A stretch of 64,000 bases of DNA from Eubacterium sp. An11 (GTDB lineage Bacteria > Bacillota > Clostridia > Lachnospirales > Lachnospiraceae), in assembly GCF_002161065.1 (NCBI RefSeq), contig NZ_NFLV01000001.1:62001-126000 (forward strand). The letters run 5' to 3'. This document shows, one piece after another, positions 17,916-26,897 of the stretch. The translations under genes and the position numbers were made by a program. Each line of letters begins with the position of its first letter. Within the stretch, counting starts at the first letter, position 1. The notes below the pieces were generated by a model that saw only the letters and a program-made list of their open reading frames with translations, ran no database searches and had not been told where the DNA came from.

Positions 17916-18629
17916 ATGGAAAAGATTTCAATCGCTAAAGAACTGAAAGAGAACTCTTATCCGGGAAGAGGAATTATTGTCGGCCGCTCTGCAGACGGAA
18001 CCAAAGCAGTGACGGCGTATTTTATTATGGGGAGAAGCTCCAACAGCCGCAACCGTGTGTTTGTGGAGGACGGAGAAGGAATCCGCACCCAGGCCTTTGA
18101 TGAATCCAAGCTGGAGGATCCGAGCTTGATTATTTACGCGCCGGTCCGCGTTCTTGGCAACAAGACCATCGTTACCAACGGCGACCAGACGGATACCATT
18201 TATGAATGTATGGATAAACAGATGACCTTTGAGCAGGCGCTGCGCACAAGAGAGTTTGAGCCGGACGCGCCAAATTATACCCCTCGTATTTCCGCGGTGC
18301 TTCACATTGAGAACGGACAGTACAATTACGCCATGTCCATCTTAAAGAGCAACAACGGCAATCCGGACAGCTGCAACAGATTTACGTTTGCCTATAATAA
18401 CTGCCCGGCGGGAGAGGGACATTTCATTTCCACCTATCTGCATGACGGAAATCCTCTGCCGAGCTTTGAGGGTGAGCCAAAGCTTCTGGATATTCCGGAT
18501 GATATGGATGCCTTCGCGGATCTGCTCTGGGAGAGCCTCAACGAGGAGAATAAGGTTTCCCTGTTTGTTCGTTATATTGATATTGAGACAGGGATTTACA
18601 AATCCAAGATTATCAATAAGAATAAATAA
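17916..18629 (+). CDS. purO: IMP cyclohydrolase, PurO type
   Basis: The enzyme closes FAICAR to IMP, the last step of purine synthesis. The 237-residue protein resembles the archaeal-type PurO fold rather than the N-terminal domain of bifunctional PurH: the start has YPGRGIIVGRSADGTKAV, followed by GRSSNSRNRVF, the conserved YTPRISAVLH and NCPAGEGHFISTYLHDG. GGAGG precedes the ATG at 17916. The next gene encodes the formyltransferase that supplies FAICAR, so the two steps are split between two proteins in one operon. Confidence 0.88.
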   Translation: MEKISIAKELKENSYPGRGIIVGRSADGTKAVTAYFIMGRSSNSRNRVFVEDGEGIRTQAFDESKLEDPSLIIYAPVRVLGNKTIVTNGDQTDTIYECMDKQMTFEQALRTREFEPDAPNYTPRISAVLHIENGQYNYAMSILKSNNGNPDSCNRFTFAYNNCPAGEGHFISTYLHDGNPLPSFEGEPKLLDIPDDMDAFADLLWESLNEENKVSLFVRYIDIETGIYKSKIINKNK

Positions 18630-18718
18630 TCGGGAAGCATGCGGCGCTCCAAAGTGCCGCGGCCACAGAAAATGTACAGAATAACATGTGTATTCACAAC
18701 AGAAAGGATCGATAAGAT

Positions 18719-19894
18719 ATGAAAGAACTGGAACTGAAATATGGCTGTAATCCGAATCAGAAGCCATCCCGCATCTACATGGAAGAGGGAGAGCTGCCAA
18801 TCACAGTGTTAAATGGTAAACCGGGATATATTAATTTTCTGGATGCCTTTAACGGCTGGCAGCTGGTAAAAGAATTAAAAAAGGCCACAGGTCTTCCGGC
18901 GGCTACTTCCTTTAAGCATGTATCCCCGGCGGGAGCGGCCGTGGGTCTGCCTCTTTCCGACACTCTGGCAAAGATTTACTGGGTGGATGATCTGGGTGAA
19001 CTCTCTCCGCTGGCCTGTGCCTACGCGAGAGCCAGAGGCGCTGACCGGATGTCTTCTTACGGCGATTTCATCGCACTGTCTGATGTCTGTGATGTGCCGA
19101 CAGCCAACATGATCAAGAGAGAGGTATCCGACGGTATCATCGCACCGGGCTATGAGCCGGAAGCTCTTGAGATTCTCAAGTCCAAAAAGAAAGGCAATTA
19201 CAATGTCATTCAGATCGATCCGGATTATGTGCCGGCAGAGATTGAGCACAAACAGGTATTCGGTATTACCTTTGAGCAGGGAAGGAATGAGCTGAATATC
19301 GATAAGGATTTCTTCTCCAACATCGTGACAGAGAACAAAGATCTGCCGGAACAGGCAAGAATCGACCTGGCGATTTCTATGATCACCTTAAAATACACCC
19401 AGTCTAATTCCGTCTGCTATGTCAAAGACGGACAGGCCATCGGTATCGGTGCCGGACAGCAGTCCAGAATCCACTGTACCCGTCTGGCCGGACAGAAGGC
19501 AGATAACTGGTGGCTGCGTCAGTCTCCGCAGGTCATGGGTCTGCAGTTTAAGGATGAGATCCGCCGGGCAGACAGAGATAATGCCATTGATGTCTATATG
19601 GGTGACGAGTACATGGACGTGCTGGCTGACGGAGAGTGGGAGAAGATCTTCAAGGTAAAACCGGAAGTGTTCACCAGAGAGGCCAAGAGAGAGTGGCTGG
19701 ATAAGCTTACCGACGTAGCCTTAGGATCAGACGCATTCTTCCCGTTTGGTGACAATATCGAGAGAGCGCACAAGAGCGGTGTCAAATACGTGGCACAGCC
19801 GGGCGGTTCCATTCGTGATGACAATGTCATTGACACCTGTAACAAATACGGTATGGTTATGGCGTTCACAGGAATCCGCCTGTTCCATCACTAA
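18719..19894 (+). CDS. AICAR formyltransferase (stand-alone PurH C-terminal-type enzyme)
   Basis: The enzyme transfers a formyl group from 10-formyl-THF to AICAR in purine synthesis. The 391-residue protein corresponds to the transformylase domain of PurH without the MGS-like cyclohydrolase domain. Landmarks are [14 protein letters not shown] at the start, [15 protein letters not shown] (KH pair of the active site), [24 protein letters not shown] in the middle and [17 protein letters not shown] near the end. It lies about 90 bases after purO, preceded by a small GCGGC/GCCGC hairpin and an AAAGGA-type site. The pairing with PurO explains the missing cyclohydrolase domain. Confidence 0.93.
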   Translation: MKELELKYGCNPNQKPSRIYMEEGELPITVLNGKPGYINFLDAFNGWQLVKELKKATGLPAATSFKHVSPAGAAVGLPLSDTLAKIYWVDDLGELSPLACAYARARGADRMSSYGDFIALSDVCDVPTANMIKREVSDGIIAPGYEPEALEILKSKKKGNYNVIQIDPDYVPAEIEHKQVFGITFEQGRNELNIDKDFFSNIVTENKDLPEQARIDLAISMITLKYTQSNSVCYVKDGQAIGIGAGQQSRIHCTRLAGQKADNWWLRQSPQVMGLQFKDEIRRADRDNAIDVYMGDEYMDVLADGEWEKIFKVKPEVFTREAKREWLDKLTDVALGSDAFFPFGDNIERAHKSGVKYVAQPGGSIRDDNVIDTCNKYGMVMAFTGIRLFHH

Positions 19895-20015
19895 AAGAAG
19901 CAGTAAAATATAAACGAACCGGCAGAGGGGGCCGCCGCAGATACAGGGCGGACGCTGGAGATGCCGGCGGCAGTCTGGGATAATATCAGCGCAGAGCAGC
20001 ATAGAGGTGACAAAT

Positions 20016-20651
20016 ATGAGTGGTAACAGCATAAGAAAAGACGCGGTGCAGACAGGGTGTGAAAGGAATCCGCATCTGTCTTTGTCAGCAGATGCTGTCA
20101 GGACAGAGCGTTTTGAGAATACAGTTTCCGTGAAAGAATATATGGATAAATGTGTCAATGTTCCGGAATTTCTGGAATACTGTAAACAATGTGCGAATTA
20201 TGGAACAGTCTGGTCCTGTCCGCCTTTTGATTTTGATCCCGAAGACTACTGGAAGAAATACCGCAGTTTCCATATTGTGGGCATGAAGATTTACCTGCCG
20301 GAAGAACTTCTCGCGGGAACCTACACGAAAGAGGAGCGGGCAGAGATTTTTGAAACCATTCTCCACCCAAAGAAAGAGGAACTGAATCAGGAGCTTTTTG
20401 CCATGGAGAAGAAGTATCCGGGCAGTGTATCTGTAAGCGGCGGCTCCTGCCAACAGTGCGGCAAGGGAAACTGTGCCCGGAAAGAAGGCCTTCCCTGCCG
20501 GTTCCCGGAAAAGATGCGGCATTCTGTGGAGGCACTGGGAGGCAATGTGGGGCTTACAGTGACAAAATATCTTCATCAGGAGCTGCAGTGGATAGAAGAA
20601 GGAAAACTGCCGGAGTATTTTATGCTGGTGGGCGGACTGCTCATTCCATGA
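20016..20651 (+). CDS. DUF2284 predicted metal-binding protein
   Basis: This 211-residue cytosolic protein is of the DUF2284 family. Cysteine clusters are visible: CKQCANYGTVWSCPPFDF early in the protein and GGSCQQCGKGNCARKEGLPCRFPEKMR in the second half, which fit an iron-sulfur or zinc site. Later residues EALGGNVGLTVTKYL complete the family pattern. GAGGTGA at 20005-20011 precedes the ATG at 20016; an in-frame GTG nine bases earlier overlaps that site and was rejected. Function is unknown; relatives are often adjacent to corrinoid or radical-enzyme genes, which is not the case here. Confidence 0.85.
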   Translation: MSGNSIRKDAVQTGCERNPHLSLSADAVRTERFENTVSVKEYMDKCVNVPEFLEYCKQCANYGTVWSCPPFDFDPEDYWKKYRSFHIVGMKIYLPEELLAGTYTKEERAEIFETILHPKKEELNQELFAMEKKYPGSVSVSGGSCQQCGKGNCARKEGLPCRFPEKMRHSVEALGGNVGLTVTKYLHQELQWIEEGKLPEYFMLVGGLLIP

Positions 20652-20695
20652 GGAAGGCCGGCACATTTCCTGACAAATATGTAAAAAGATAAAAG

Positions 20696-20757
20696 AAAAA
20701 GCCGGCATCCGGTGCGTATTTTCGTGGAGAAAATGTGACGGATGTACGGCATTTTTC
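20696..20757. terminator. bidirectional terminator between DUF2284 gene and aroA
   Basis: A long imperfect hairpin runs from AAAAAGCCG to CGGCATTTTT with internal pairing GCATCCG/CGGATG and ATTTTC/GAAAAT. Both ends carry A/T runs, suiting convergent genes. Confidence 0.8.
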
Positions 20758-20768
20758 TTTATATTATG

Positions 20769-22109
20769 TTATTTTTCCGGACAAAGAGAGTGGAGCTGCC
20801 GGAAAAAGTCCGGGTAGGAGACGTCCACGCAGTCGCTGTCGGTGATGACGGTCTCGCCGTCGGCGTTGATACCTGCGATGGAAAATGTCATGGCAATCCG
20901 GTGATCCATGGCACAGGCGATGGACGCGCCGTGAAGGGCAGCACCGGAAAAAGAAGCTCTGGAGCCGGCGCTGTCTGTATCGGCGGAAGCATTCTGGCGG
21001 CTGTTGATGAGGAAGCCGTCGTCCGTCGGAATCACGTCGGCGCCCATGGCAGTCAGGTTTTCGCTGACGATGGCGATACGGTCGCTTTCTTTTACCCGCA
21101 GCTCATGGGCGTCGCGGATGATAGTTTCCCCCTCGGCGAAACATGCCATGAGGGCGATGACCGGAAGTTCATCGATGAGGGCCGGGATGATGTCTCCTTC
21201 AATGACGGTTCCCCGGAGACGGGAGGTCTTTACCCGGATGTCTGCCACCGGTTCTCCCCCGGCTTCCCGTACATTTTCCAGAGTGAGATCTGCGTTCATG
21301 GCCCGGCATACTTCGAGAATGCCTGCCCGGGTTGGATTGATACCCACATTCTGGATCAGTATCTCGGAATCCGGAGTGATCAGCGCCGCCACGATGAAAA
21401 AGGCGGCGGAGGAAATGTCCCCGGGCACTTCAATGTGCTGGCTGTGCAGTGTTTCCGGAGGGCGGATGGTACAAGTCGTTCCTTCCGTGCGGATATCGGC
21501 GCCAAAAGAGCGGAGCATCCGTTCTGTGTGATCTCTGGACAGAGCCGGCTCTGTGACGCTGGTCTCCCCGTCAGCGTACAGTCCTGCCAGAAGTACGCAG
21601 GATTTTACCTGGGCGGAGGCCACCGGAGAATCATAATGAATGGCAGTGAGAGGTTTCCCGTGGATGATGAGCGGTGCGCATCCGTCCCCGTTTTTGCTGG
21701 TGATATCGGCGTGCATCATGGTAAGGGGGGTGATGATCCGTTTCATGGGACGGGAATTTAACGACGCGTCCCCGCTTAATTCTGAGGTAAACGGCTGCCC
21801 TGCCAGAATACCGGAAATCAGCCGGGTGGTGGTGCCGCTGTTTCCCACATCCAGAACGTTTTTCGGGGCGGAAAGGCCGTGGAGGCCCTTGCCGTGAACA
21901 TAAATCATGTTATCTTTTTCTTCTATATCAATTCCCATGGCGCGGAAACAGCCGATGGTGGACAGACAGTCGGCGCCTTTTAAAAAGCCGTGAATGGTGG
22001 TGGTCCCTTCTGCCAGCGCGCCGAACATGACCGCCCGGTGGCTGATGGATTTATCGCCCGGCACGGTGATCGTTCCCCGCAGGCCGGATTTTCTTGTCAA
22101 AGTTTTCAT
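20769..22109 (-). CDS. aroA: 3-phosphoshikimate 1-carboxyvinyltransferase (EPSP synthase)
   Basis: The enzyme condenses shikimate-3-phosphate and PEP in the shikimate pathway, giving 5-enolpyruvylshikimate-3-phosphate. About 446 residues. Landmarks: VPGDKSISHRAVMFGALAEG (substrate-binding Lys), DVGNSGTTTRLISG, SSAAFFIVAALI and LRVKESDRIAIVSENLTAMG. The second in-frame ATG (22109) is chosen since AAAGGAA is too close to the first at 22115. It follows tyrA by about 25 bases on the same strand, forming an aromatic amino acid operon. Confidence 0.97.
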   Translation of the reverse strand: MKTLTRKSGLRGTITVPGDKSISHRAVMFGALAEGTTTIHGFLKGADCLSTIGCFRAMGIDIEEKDNMIYVHGKGLHGLSAPKNVLDVGNSGTTTRLISGILAGQPFTSELSGDASLNSRPMKRIITPLTMMHADITSKNGDGCAPLIIHGKPLTAIHYDSPVASAQVKSCVLLAGLYADGETSVTEPALSRDHTERMLRSFGADIRTEGTTCTIRPPETLHSQHIEVPGDISSAAFFIVAALITPDSEILIQNVGINPTRAGILEVCRAMNADLTLENVREAGGEPVADIRVKTSRLRGTVIEGDIIPALIDELPVIALMACFAEGETIIRDAHELRVKESDRIAIVSENLTAMGADVIPTDDGFLINSRQNASADTDSAGSRASFSGAALHGASIACAMDHRIAMTFSIAGINADGETVITDSDCVDVSYPDFFRQLHSLCPEK

Positions 22110-22134
22110 GATCATAGATTCCTTTTCTGTGTAT

Positions 22135-23238
22135 TTAGCGAATGTTTACGATGTAATTTCGTTCTTCCAGCACCTGTGCTGCTTTCGTACAGGATTCATC
22201 GTCATATAAAACGATTTCCAGCACGCCTTCCTCGAATTCCCGGTTGTGGACGATGCCGATATTTTTAATGTTGATATTGTTGAAGGCCAGCTGAGAAGCG
22301 ACGGAGGCCAGGGTTCCCGGTTCGTCCGGAATATATACATACAGTTTGTGGATCTTCTCAAATAATCCGATGGAGTGATCCGGCACGGAATTCCGGTATT
22401 CGCCGGCACTCCGGAAATATTCATTGACGAAGCTGCCGTTGCCCTCGTCCAGTTTGTCGATGACCTGATTGAGGTCTCTGACCATATCGGAGAGGAGGGA
22501 GCGGATGTTGCCGGAATTGTTGAGGCAGATCTGTTCCCACATGACCGGAGAGGAGGAGGCGATGCGGGTGATATCTTTAAAGCCGCCGGCGGCCAGCTGA
22601 CGCAGCATACCGTTGTCTGTGTCGGCACGGCGTACCAGATGTACCAGCTCCGCCGCCACAATGTGAGGAATGTGGCTGATGGAGGCGGTAATATAATCGT
22701 GCTGCTCCGGTTTTAAGGTGACAGCCAGTGCTCCCAGTCCCTGAATAAAGGAGGAGAATGTGGCGGTCAGATAAAACATGGTATGGTCGCTGGGTGTCAG
22801 GAAATAGTAAGCGTTCTCCAGAAGATGGTCGTTGGAATTCTCATAACCGGTTTTTTCCGAGCCGACCATGGGATGGCCGCCGATAAACTGAGGGGACAGT
22901 CCGAGCGCATCTACCGCTTCTTGGATCGGAGTCTTTACGCTGCCCACATCGGTGATGAGACACTGGGGAGCTACGATGTTTTTCAGCTCTTTCAGATACC
23001 CGATGTTCACGGACACCGGCGCGCAGAGAAACAGGATATCACAGGTGGAAAAACGGGAATCCACCGCGTCAAAAAACTGATTGAGCACGCCTTCCCGGCA
23101 GGCAAGCTCGCCGGCCGACTGGTCTGTATCGAAACCATAAATCACGGTTTCCGGGTGAACCCGGCGGATGGTCTTTGCGATGGAACCGCCGATGAGGCCC
23201 AGTCCGATGAAACCGATGGTAAAATGTTCTGCGTTCAT
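22135..23238 (-). CDS. tyrA: prephenate dehydrogenase with C-terminal ACT domain
   Basis: The enzyme oxidatively decarboxylates prephenate to 4-hydroxyphenylpyruvate for tyrosine synthesis. 367 residues. The NAD fold starts with IGFIGLGLIGGSIAKTI; LFLCAPVSV, ITDVGSVKTPI and FIGGHPMVGSEKTG are the family core. The C-terminal ACT domain (KLYVYIPDEPGTLASVASQL) probably senses tyrosine, as in other Firmicutes enzymes. GGAGG precedes the ATG at 23238; the open frame extends 35 codons further upstream but has no good start there. A decayed copy of the structured intergenic element lies in its leader. Confidence 0.95.
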   Translation of the reverse strand: MNAEHFTIGFIGLGLIGGSIAKTIRRVHPETVIYGFDTDQSAGELACREGVLNQFFDAVDSRFSTCDILFLCAPVSVNIGYLKELKNIVAPQCLITDVGSVKTPIQEAVDALGLSPQFIGGHPMVGSEKTGYENSNDHLLENAYYFLTPSDHTMFYLTATFSSFIQGLGALAVTLKPEQHDYITASISHIPHIVAAELVHLVRRADTDNGMLRQLAAGGFKDITRIASSSPVMWEQICLNNSGNIRSLLSDMVRDLNQVIDKLDEGNGSFVNEYFRSAGEYRNSVPDHSIGLFEKIHKLYVYIPDEPGTLASVASQLAFNNINIKNIGIVHNREFEEGVLEIVLYDDESCTKAAQVLEERNYIVNIR

Positions 23239-23264
23239 TATAATAAACCTCCAAATGTTCGTTG

Positions 23265-23334
23265 TTTTGCGAAATGTCTGTGAACGTAAATTCTCAACAC
23301 GGATTCTGCCCTGACGGGCGCGCGGTTGAATGAT
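23265..23334. repeat. decayed half copy of the structured intergenic element
   Basis: Bases from TGTGAACGTAAATTCTCA to GGTTGAATGATCAC follow the right-hand half of the element at 15904-16076 position by position (TGAAnn-TAAA loop, G(T/C)C-rich arm, GCGC, GGyTGAAT, closing AC), with many substitutions and without the left half. It lies inside the tyrA leader, between promoter and start codon. Confidence 0.6.
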
Positions 23335-23348
23335 CACAATCATTCTCT

Positions 23349-23377
23349 ATATTATATAGGAAATAAGCCTGTGTCAA
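23349..23377 (-). promoter_or_regulatory. candidate promoter of tyrA-aroA
   Basis: On the minus strand a consensus TTGACA (23372-23377) is followed at 17 bp by TAATAT (23349-23354), with an alternative TATAAT at 15 bp (23351-23356). Confidence 0.65.
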
Positions 23378-23448
23378 ATAATACACGGAAAAATGTGATG
23401 TGTCAACGCTTTTCAGTGTTAAAGTGACACGCTTTGGGCAAAATAGAT

Positions 23449-23967
23449 GAAACGGTTCAGCCATGGCATCCCGGAAACCCGCCGCAGTTTGCCGCCTGTT
23501 CAGCGTATGACGCTGGTTTCCTCGATGATGGCAGAGCGCCATATGCCAGTCAGAATAAAAAGCTTATGAACATAAATGTTCAACGCCCTTTTTATTCTTC
23601 CTGGCGCATGGCTGTGAGAGAAACAGTTCAGCCATGGCATCTCGGAAACCCGCCGCGGCTTGCCGCCTGTTCAGCGTATGACGCTGGTTTCCTCGATGAT
23701 GGCAGAGCGCCATATGCCAGTCAGAATAAAAAAGCTTATGAACATAAATGTTCAACGCCTTTTTTATTCTTCCTGGCGCATGGCTGTGAGAGAAACAGTT
23801 CAGCCATGGCATCTCGGAAACCCGCCGCGGCTTGCCGCCTGTTCAGCGTATGGCGCTGGTTTCCTCGATGATGGCAGAGCGCCATATGCCAGTCAGAATA
23901 AAAAAGCTTATGAACATAAATGTTCAGCGCCTCTTTTATTCTTCCTGGCGCATGGCTGAACTGTTTC
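23449..23967. repeat. tandem triplet of the structured intergenic element
   Basis: Three copies lie head to tail: 23449-23619, 23620-23791 and 23792-23967, each starting GAAACrGTTCAGCCATGG. The third copy ends with the perfect complement of its own start (23792-23808 with 23951-23967, 17 bp); copies one and two end instead in CATGGCTGTGAGA and run into the next. Each contains GGAAACC/GGTTTCC around two hairpins (GCGG/CCGC and CAGCG/CGCTG) and a long hairpin GCCAG/CTGGC, GAATAAAAAAG/CTTTTTTATTC capped by TGAACA-TAAA-TGTTCA. The block fills most of the 885-base gap between tyrA and the EF-G paralogue. Open frames that cross it are by-products of the repetition. Confidence 0.9.
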
Positions 23968-24123
23968 TACAAATTTATCAGATTTCTCTTGTAATATTGG
24001 TGATTTTTTAGTAAAATAGACATAGAGTTGTTTGAGAATATGCGAAAAATTCGTTGATTCGACAATTTTTTTGCATTTTTTATATCAAACACCACAGAAA
24101 TTACAACACGGGAGGAACTGATT

Positions 24124-26217
24124 ATGAACGTATATGCAACCGAGAACATTAGAAACGTCGTTTTACTGGGACATGGCGGCTGTGGAAAGACATCCCTGAT
24201 CGAGTCCATGGCGTTTACAACCGGTATTATCAAGCGGGTGAGAACGGTAGCTGAAGGTGGAACGGTAAGTGATTATGATAAAGAAGAGATCAAGAGAAAG
24301 TTTTCCATCCAGTCATCAGTGATTCCTCTGGAAGTGGATAATGTTAAGGTGAATCTTCTGGACACACCGGGTCTGTTCGACTTTTCCGGTGAGGTCTATG
24401 AAGCGTTGAGCGTGGCAGACGCGGCAGTTATCGTTATCAATGGTAAGTCCGGAGTGGAAGTAGGAACCAGAAGAAGTTTTGACTTCTGTGCCAAGAAGGG
24501 CATTCCGGTTATCGTATATATTACCTGCGTGGAGGACGAGCATGTGGATGCTTCCGCCATCGTGGACGAACTGAGAGAGAGCTATGGCAACAAGATCGTA
24601 CCTTTCCATATGCCGATGAAAGAGGACGGCGTTTTCAAGGGATTCATCAATGCAGTGAAGATGCTGGAGTGCCGTCTGCAGCCGAACGGAAGTTACGATG
24701 AAGTTGTTGTGGAAGAAGGCGTCAATGACGAGCTGGATGATTACCGGATGCAGCTGATGGAAGGTGTGGCTGAGACCAGTGAGGATCTTATGGAGAAGTT
24801 CTTCGCGGAAGAGCCTTTCACAGAAGAGGAGATCAAGAATGCCATCATCGGTTCTGTGGCAAGAAGAGATCTGATGCCGGTGATCTGCGGCGCCATCAAC
24901 ACCGACTACGGCGCTAACATTCTTCTCAATGATATGGTGAAATATTTCTCCGCTCCTGGTATGGTGACAGATCAGTTTACAGGAACCAAGGTGAAGACAG
25001 GAGAGCCTGTCACCGCTTCCTATGACGCTTCCCAGCCAGTCAGCGCTTATGTGTTTAAGACCATTGCAGACCCGTTCGTGGGACGTTTCTCCCTGGTTAA
25101 GGTGACGGATGGTATTTTAAAACCGGATACCGCCATCTATAACGGCAACAAAGATACAGAAGAACGTATCGGCAAGCTTTATGTGCTGAGAGGAAAAGAG
25201 CAGTTTGAAGTGAACGCTCTTTACGCCGGCGATATCGGAGCCATCGCCAAGTTATCAGTCACAAAGACCGGCGATACCCTGTCACCGAAGGCGAACCCGA
25301 TCATCTTCGAGAAGGCAGAGATGCCGGAACCATACACATTCATGCGCTATGTCACCAGAACAAAAGGTGATGAGGACAAGGTTTCCGCAGCTCTTAAGAA
25401 GCTGATGGATGAAGACCTGACTCTGAAAGAAGTCAATGACAAGGCAAACCGTCAGATGCTTCTCTACGGACTGGGCGACCAGCATCTGGAGATCGTAAGA
25501 AGCAAGCTGGCTGACAGATATAAAGTTGAGATCGACCTGGTGAAACCAAAAGTAGCTTTCAAGGAGACCATCCGTGGCAGTGTGGAGGTCCGGGGCAAAT
25601 ATAAGAAACAGTCCGGCGGACACGGTCAGTATGGCGATGTACTCATGAAGTTTGAACCGTCAGGCGATCTGGAGACCCCATATGTATTTGACGAGAAGAT
25701 TTTCGGAGGCGCCGTGCCGAAGAACTACTTCCCGGCTGTTGAGAAAGGTGTGGCAGAGAGCTGCCAGAAGGGACCTCTGGCCGGATATCCGGTTGTTGGT
25801 ATCAAGGCTACTTTGATCGATGGTTCCTACCATCCGGTGGATTCCTCGGAGATGGCGTTCAAGATGGCTGCTATCACCGCTTTCAAGAACGGTATCATGG
25901 ATGCCAAACCGGTACTTCTGGAGCCGATCGTTAATCTGAAAGTGGACGTTCTGGATTCCAATACCGGTGACGTCATGGGTGACCTGAACAAGCGCCGCGG
26001 ACGTATCCTCGGCATGAATCCGCTGCCGGGCGGAAGACAGGAACTGGAAGCAGATATTCCGCTGGCCAGTCTGGTGGGATATTCCACAGACCTGCGTTCC
26101 ATGACGGGCGGAAGCGGAGAATTCTCCTATACATTCAGCCGCTATGAACAGATGCCTGCTGATGCACAGGAAAAGGTATTAAAAGAAGCAGAAGCGGAAA
26201 AGGAGAATGAAAAATAA
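24124..26217 (+). CDS. elongation factor G paralogue (EF-G-like GTPase)
   Basis: This 697-residue translational GTPase has the five-domain EF-G plan but is not the canonical housekeeping EF-G. The P-loop is LGHGGCGKTS (residues 16-25) rather than AHIDAGKTT; G3 is DTPGLFDF near residue 79; the expected NKxD guanine-specificity motif near residue 139 reads ITCVEDEHV. Domain IV (GHGQYGDVLMKFEP, DGSYHPVDSSEMAFKMA) and V (DLNKRRGRILGM) are intact. It corresponds to the EF-G-like families found beside canonical FusA in many Firmicutes. Role may be ribosome recycling or stress response, which is inferred. The downstream HD protein starts two bases after its stop. Confidence 0.9.
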   Translation: MNVYATENIRNVVLLGHGGCGKTSLIESMAFTTGIIKRVRTVAEGGTVSDYDKEEIKRKFSIQSSVIPLEVDNVKVNLLDTPGLFDFSGEVYEALSVADAAVIVINGKSGVEVGTRRSFDFCAKKGIPVIVYITCVEDEHVDASAIVDELRESYGNKIVPFHMPMKEDGVFKGFINAVKMLECRLQPNGSYDEVVVEEGVNDELDDYRMQLMEGVAETSEDLMEKFFAEEPFTEEEIKNAIIGSVARRDLMPVICGAINTDYGANILLNDMVKYFSAPGMVTDQFTGTKVKTGEPVTASYDASQPVSAYVFKTIADPFVGRFSLVKVTDGILKPDTAIYNGNKDTEERIGKLYVLRGKEQFEVNALYAGDIGAIAKLSVTKTGDTLSPKANPIIFEKAEMPEPYTFMRYVTRTKGDEDKVSAALKKLMDEDLTLKEVNDKANRQMLLYGLGDQHLEIVRSKLADRYKVEIDLVKPKVAFKETIRGSVEVRGKYKKQSGGHGQYGDVLMKFEPSGDLETPYVFDEKIFGGAVPKNYFPAVEKGVAESCQKGPLAGYPVVGIKATLIDGSYHPVDSSEMAFKMAAITAFKNGIMDAKPVLLEPIVNLKVDVLDSNTGDVMGDLNKRRGRILGMNPLPGGRQELEADIPLASLVGYSTDLRSMTGGSGEFSYTFSRYEQMPADAQEKVLKEAEAEKENEK

Positions 26218-26219
26218 AT

Positions 26220-26798
26220 ATGATTAATAAGGCGATTGCATTTGCGGTGAAGGCCCATGAGGGGCAGCCGCGGAAAGGGACGGAAATACCTTACATCTTT
26301 CATCCGCTGGAAGTGGGGATGATCGTATCCAGAATAACGGACGACGAGGAAGTGATTGCCGCGGCGGTGCTCCACGACACAGTGGAAGACTGCGATACGG
26401 TAACTCTGGAGGATATCCGGAGAGAGTTCGGAGACAGGGTGGCCCGGATTGTCGGCCTGGAGAGCGAGGATAAGGGAAAGAGCTGGGAAGAAAGAAAAGC
26501 TTCCACAGTCCGGTCGCTCAGTCAGGAATCCATGTGGGAAGCCAAGGTTGTGGCGCTGGGCGATAAGCTGTCCAATATACGCTGCTTTTATGCGGATTAT
26601 GTCAAGCTGGGAGATGAGCTGTGGCAGCGTTTCAACATGAAGGATAAACGCAGGCAGGGATGGTACTATCAGGGGTTATGTGAGGCACTGTCGGATTTGT
26701 CCGGACTGGAAGAGTATCAGGAGTTCTGTCACTTGGTTTCGCTGGTCTTTGGGGAGGTTGCTGACGGGGAAGGCGTCGGCGCTGACAGTCAGGGATAA
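26220..26798 (+). CDS. HD-domain protein, small (p)ppGpp hydrolase-like
   Basis: This 192-residue protein resembles the hydrolase half of RelA/SpoT and the small MESH1-like hydrolases. The metal ligands are His in IFHPLEVG, the HD pair in VLHDTVEDCD, and Asp in LGDKLSNIR, with KAHEGQPRKGTEIPY before them as in the SpoT HD domain. No synthetase, TGS or ACT domain follows. It should remove pyrophosphate from (p)ppGpp or a similar nucleotide, but substrate is inferred. It starts two bases after the EF-G-like gene, with AAGGAG in that gene's end, so the two are surely co-transcribed. Confidence 0.8.
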   Translation: MINKAIAFAVKAHEGQPRKGTEIPYIFHPLEVGMIVSRITDDEEVIAAAVLHDTVEDCDTVTLEDIRREFGDRVARIVGLESEDKGKSWEERKASTVRSLSQESMWEAKVVALGDKLSNIRCFYADYVKLGDELWQRFNMKDKRRQGWYYQGLCEALSDLSGLEEYQEFCHLVSLVFGEVADGEGVGADSQG

Positions 26799-26897
26799 CA
26801 AAGTCTTTGAGCCGGAGAATGTGATTGTCGCTGATTAATCATGGACAGAGTTTTCAATATTGTTGAGAACTGTTGAATTTATATTGAATTTTTTCAT

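Noticed and set aside
23434-23959. Open frames of 99-145 codons across the tandem triplet (reading ETVQPWHPGNPP-like repeats)
   Set aside because: They exist because the 172-base unit repeats with few stops. There is no ribosome binding site, and conservation follows RNA-like pairing rather than codons.
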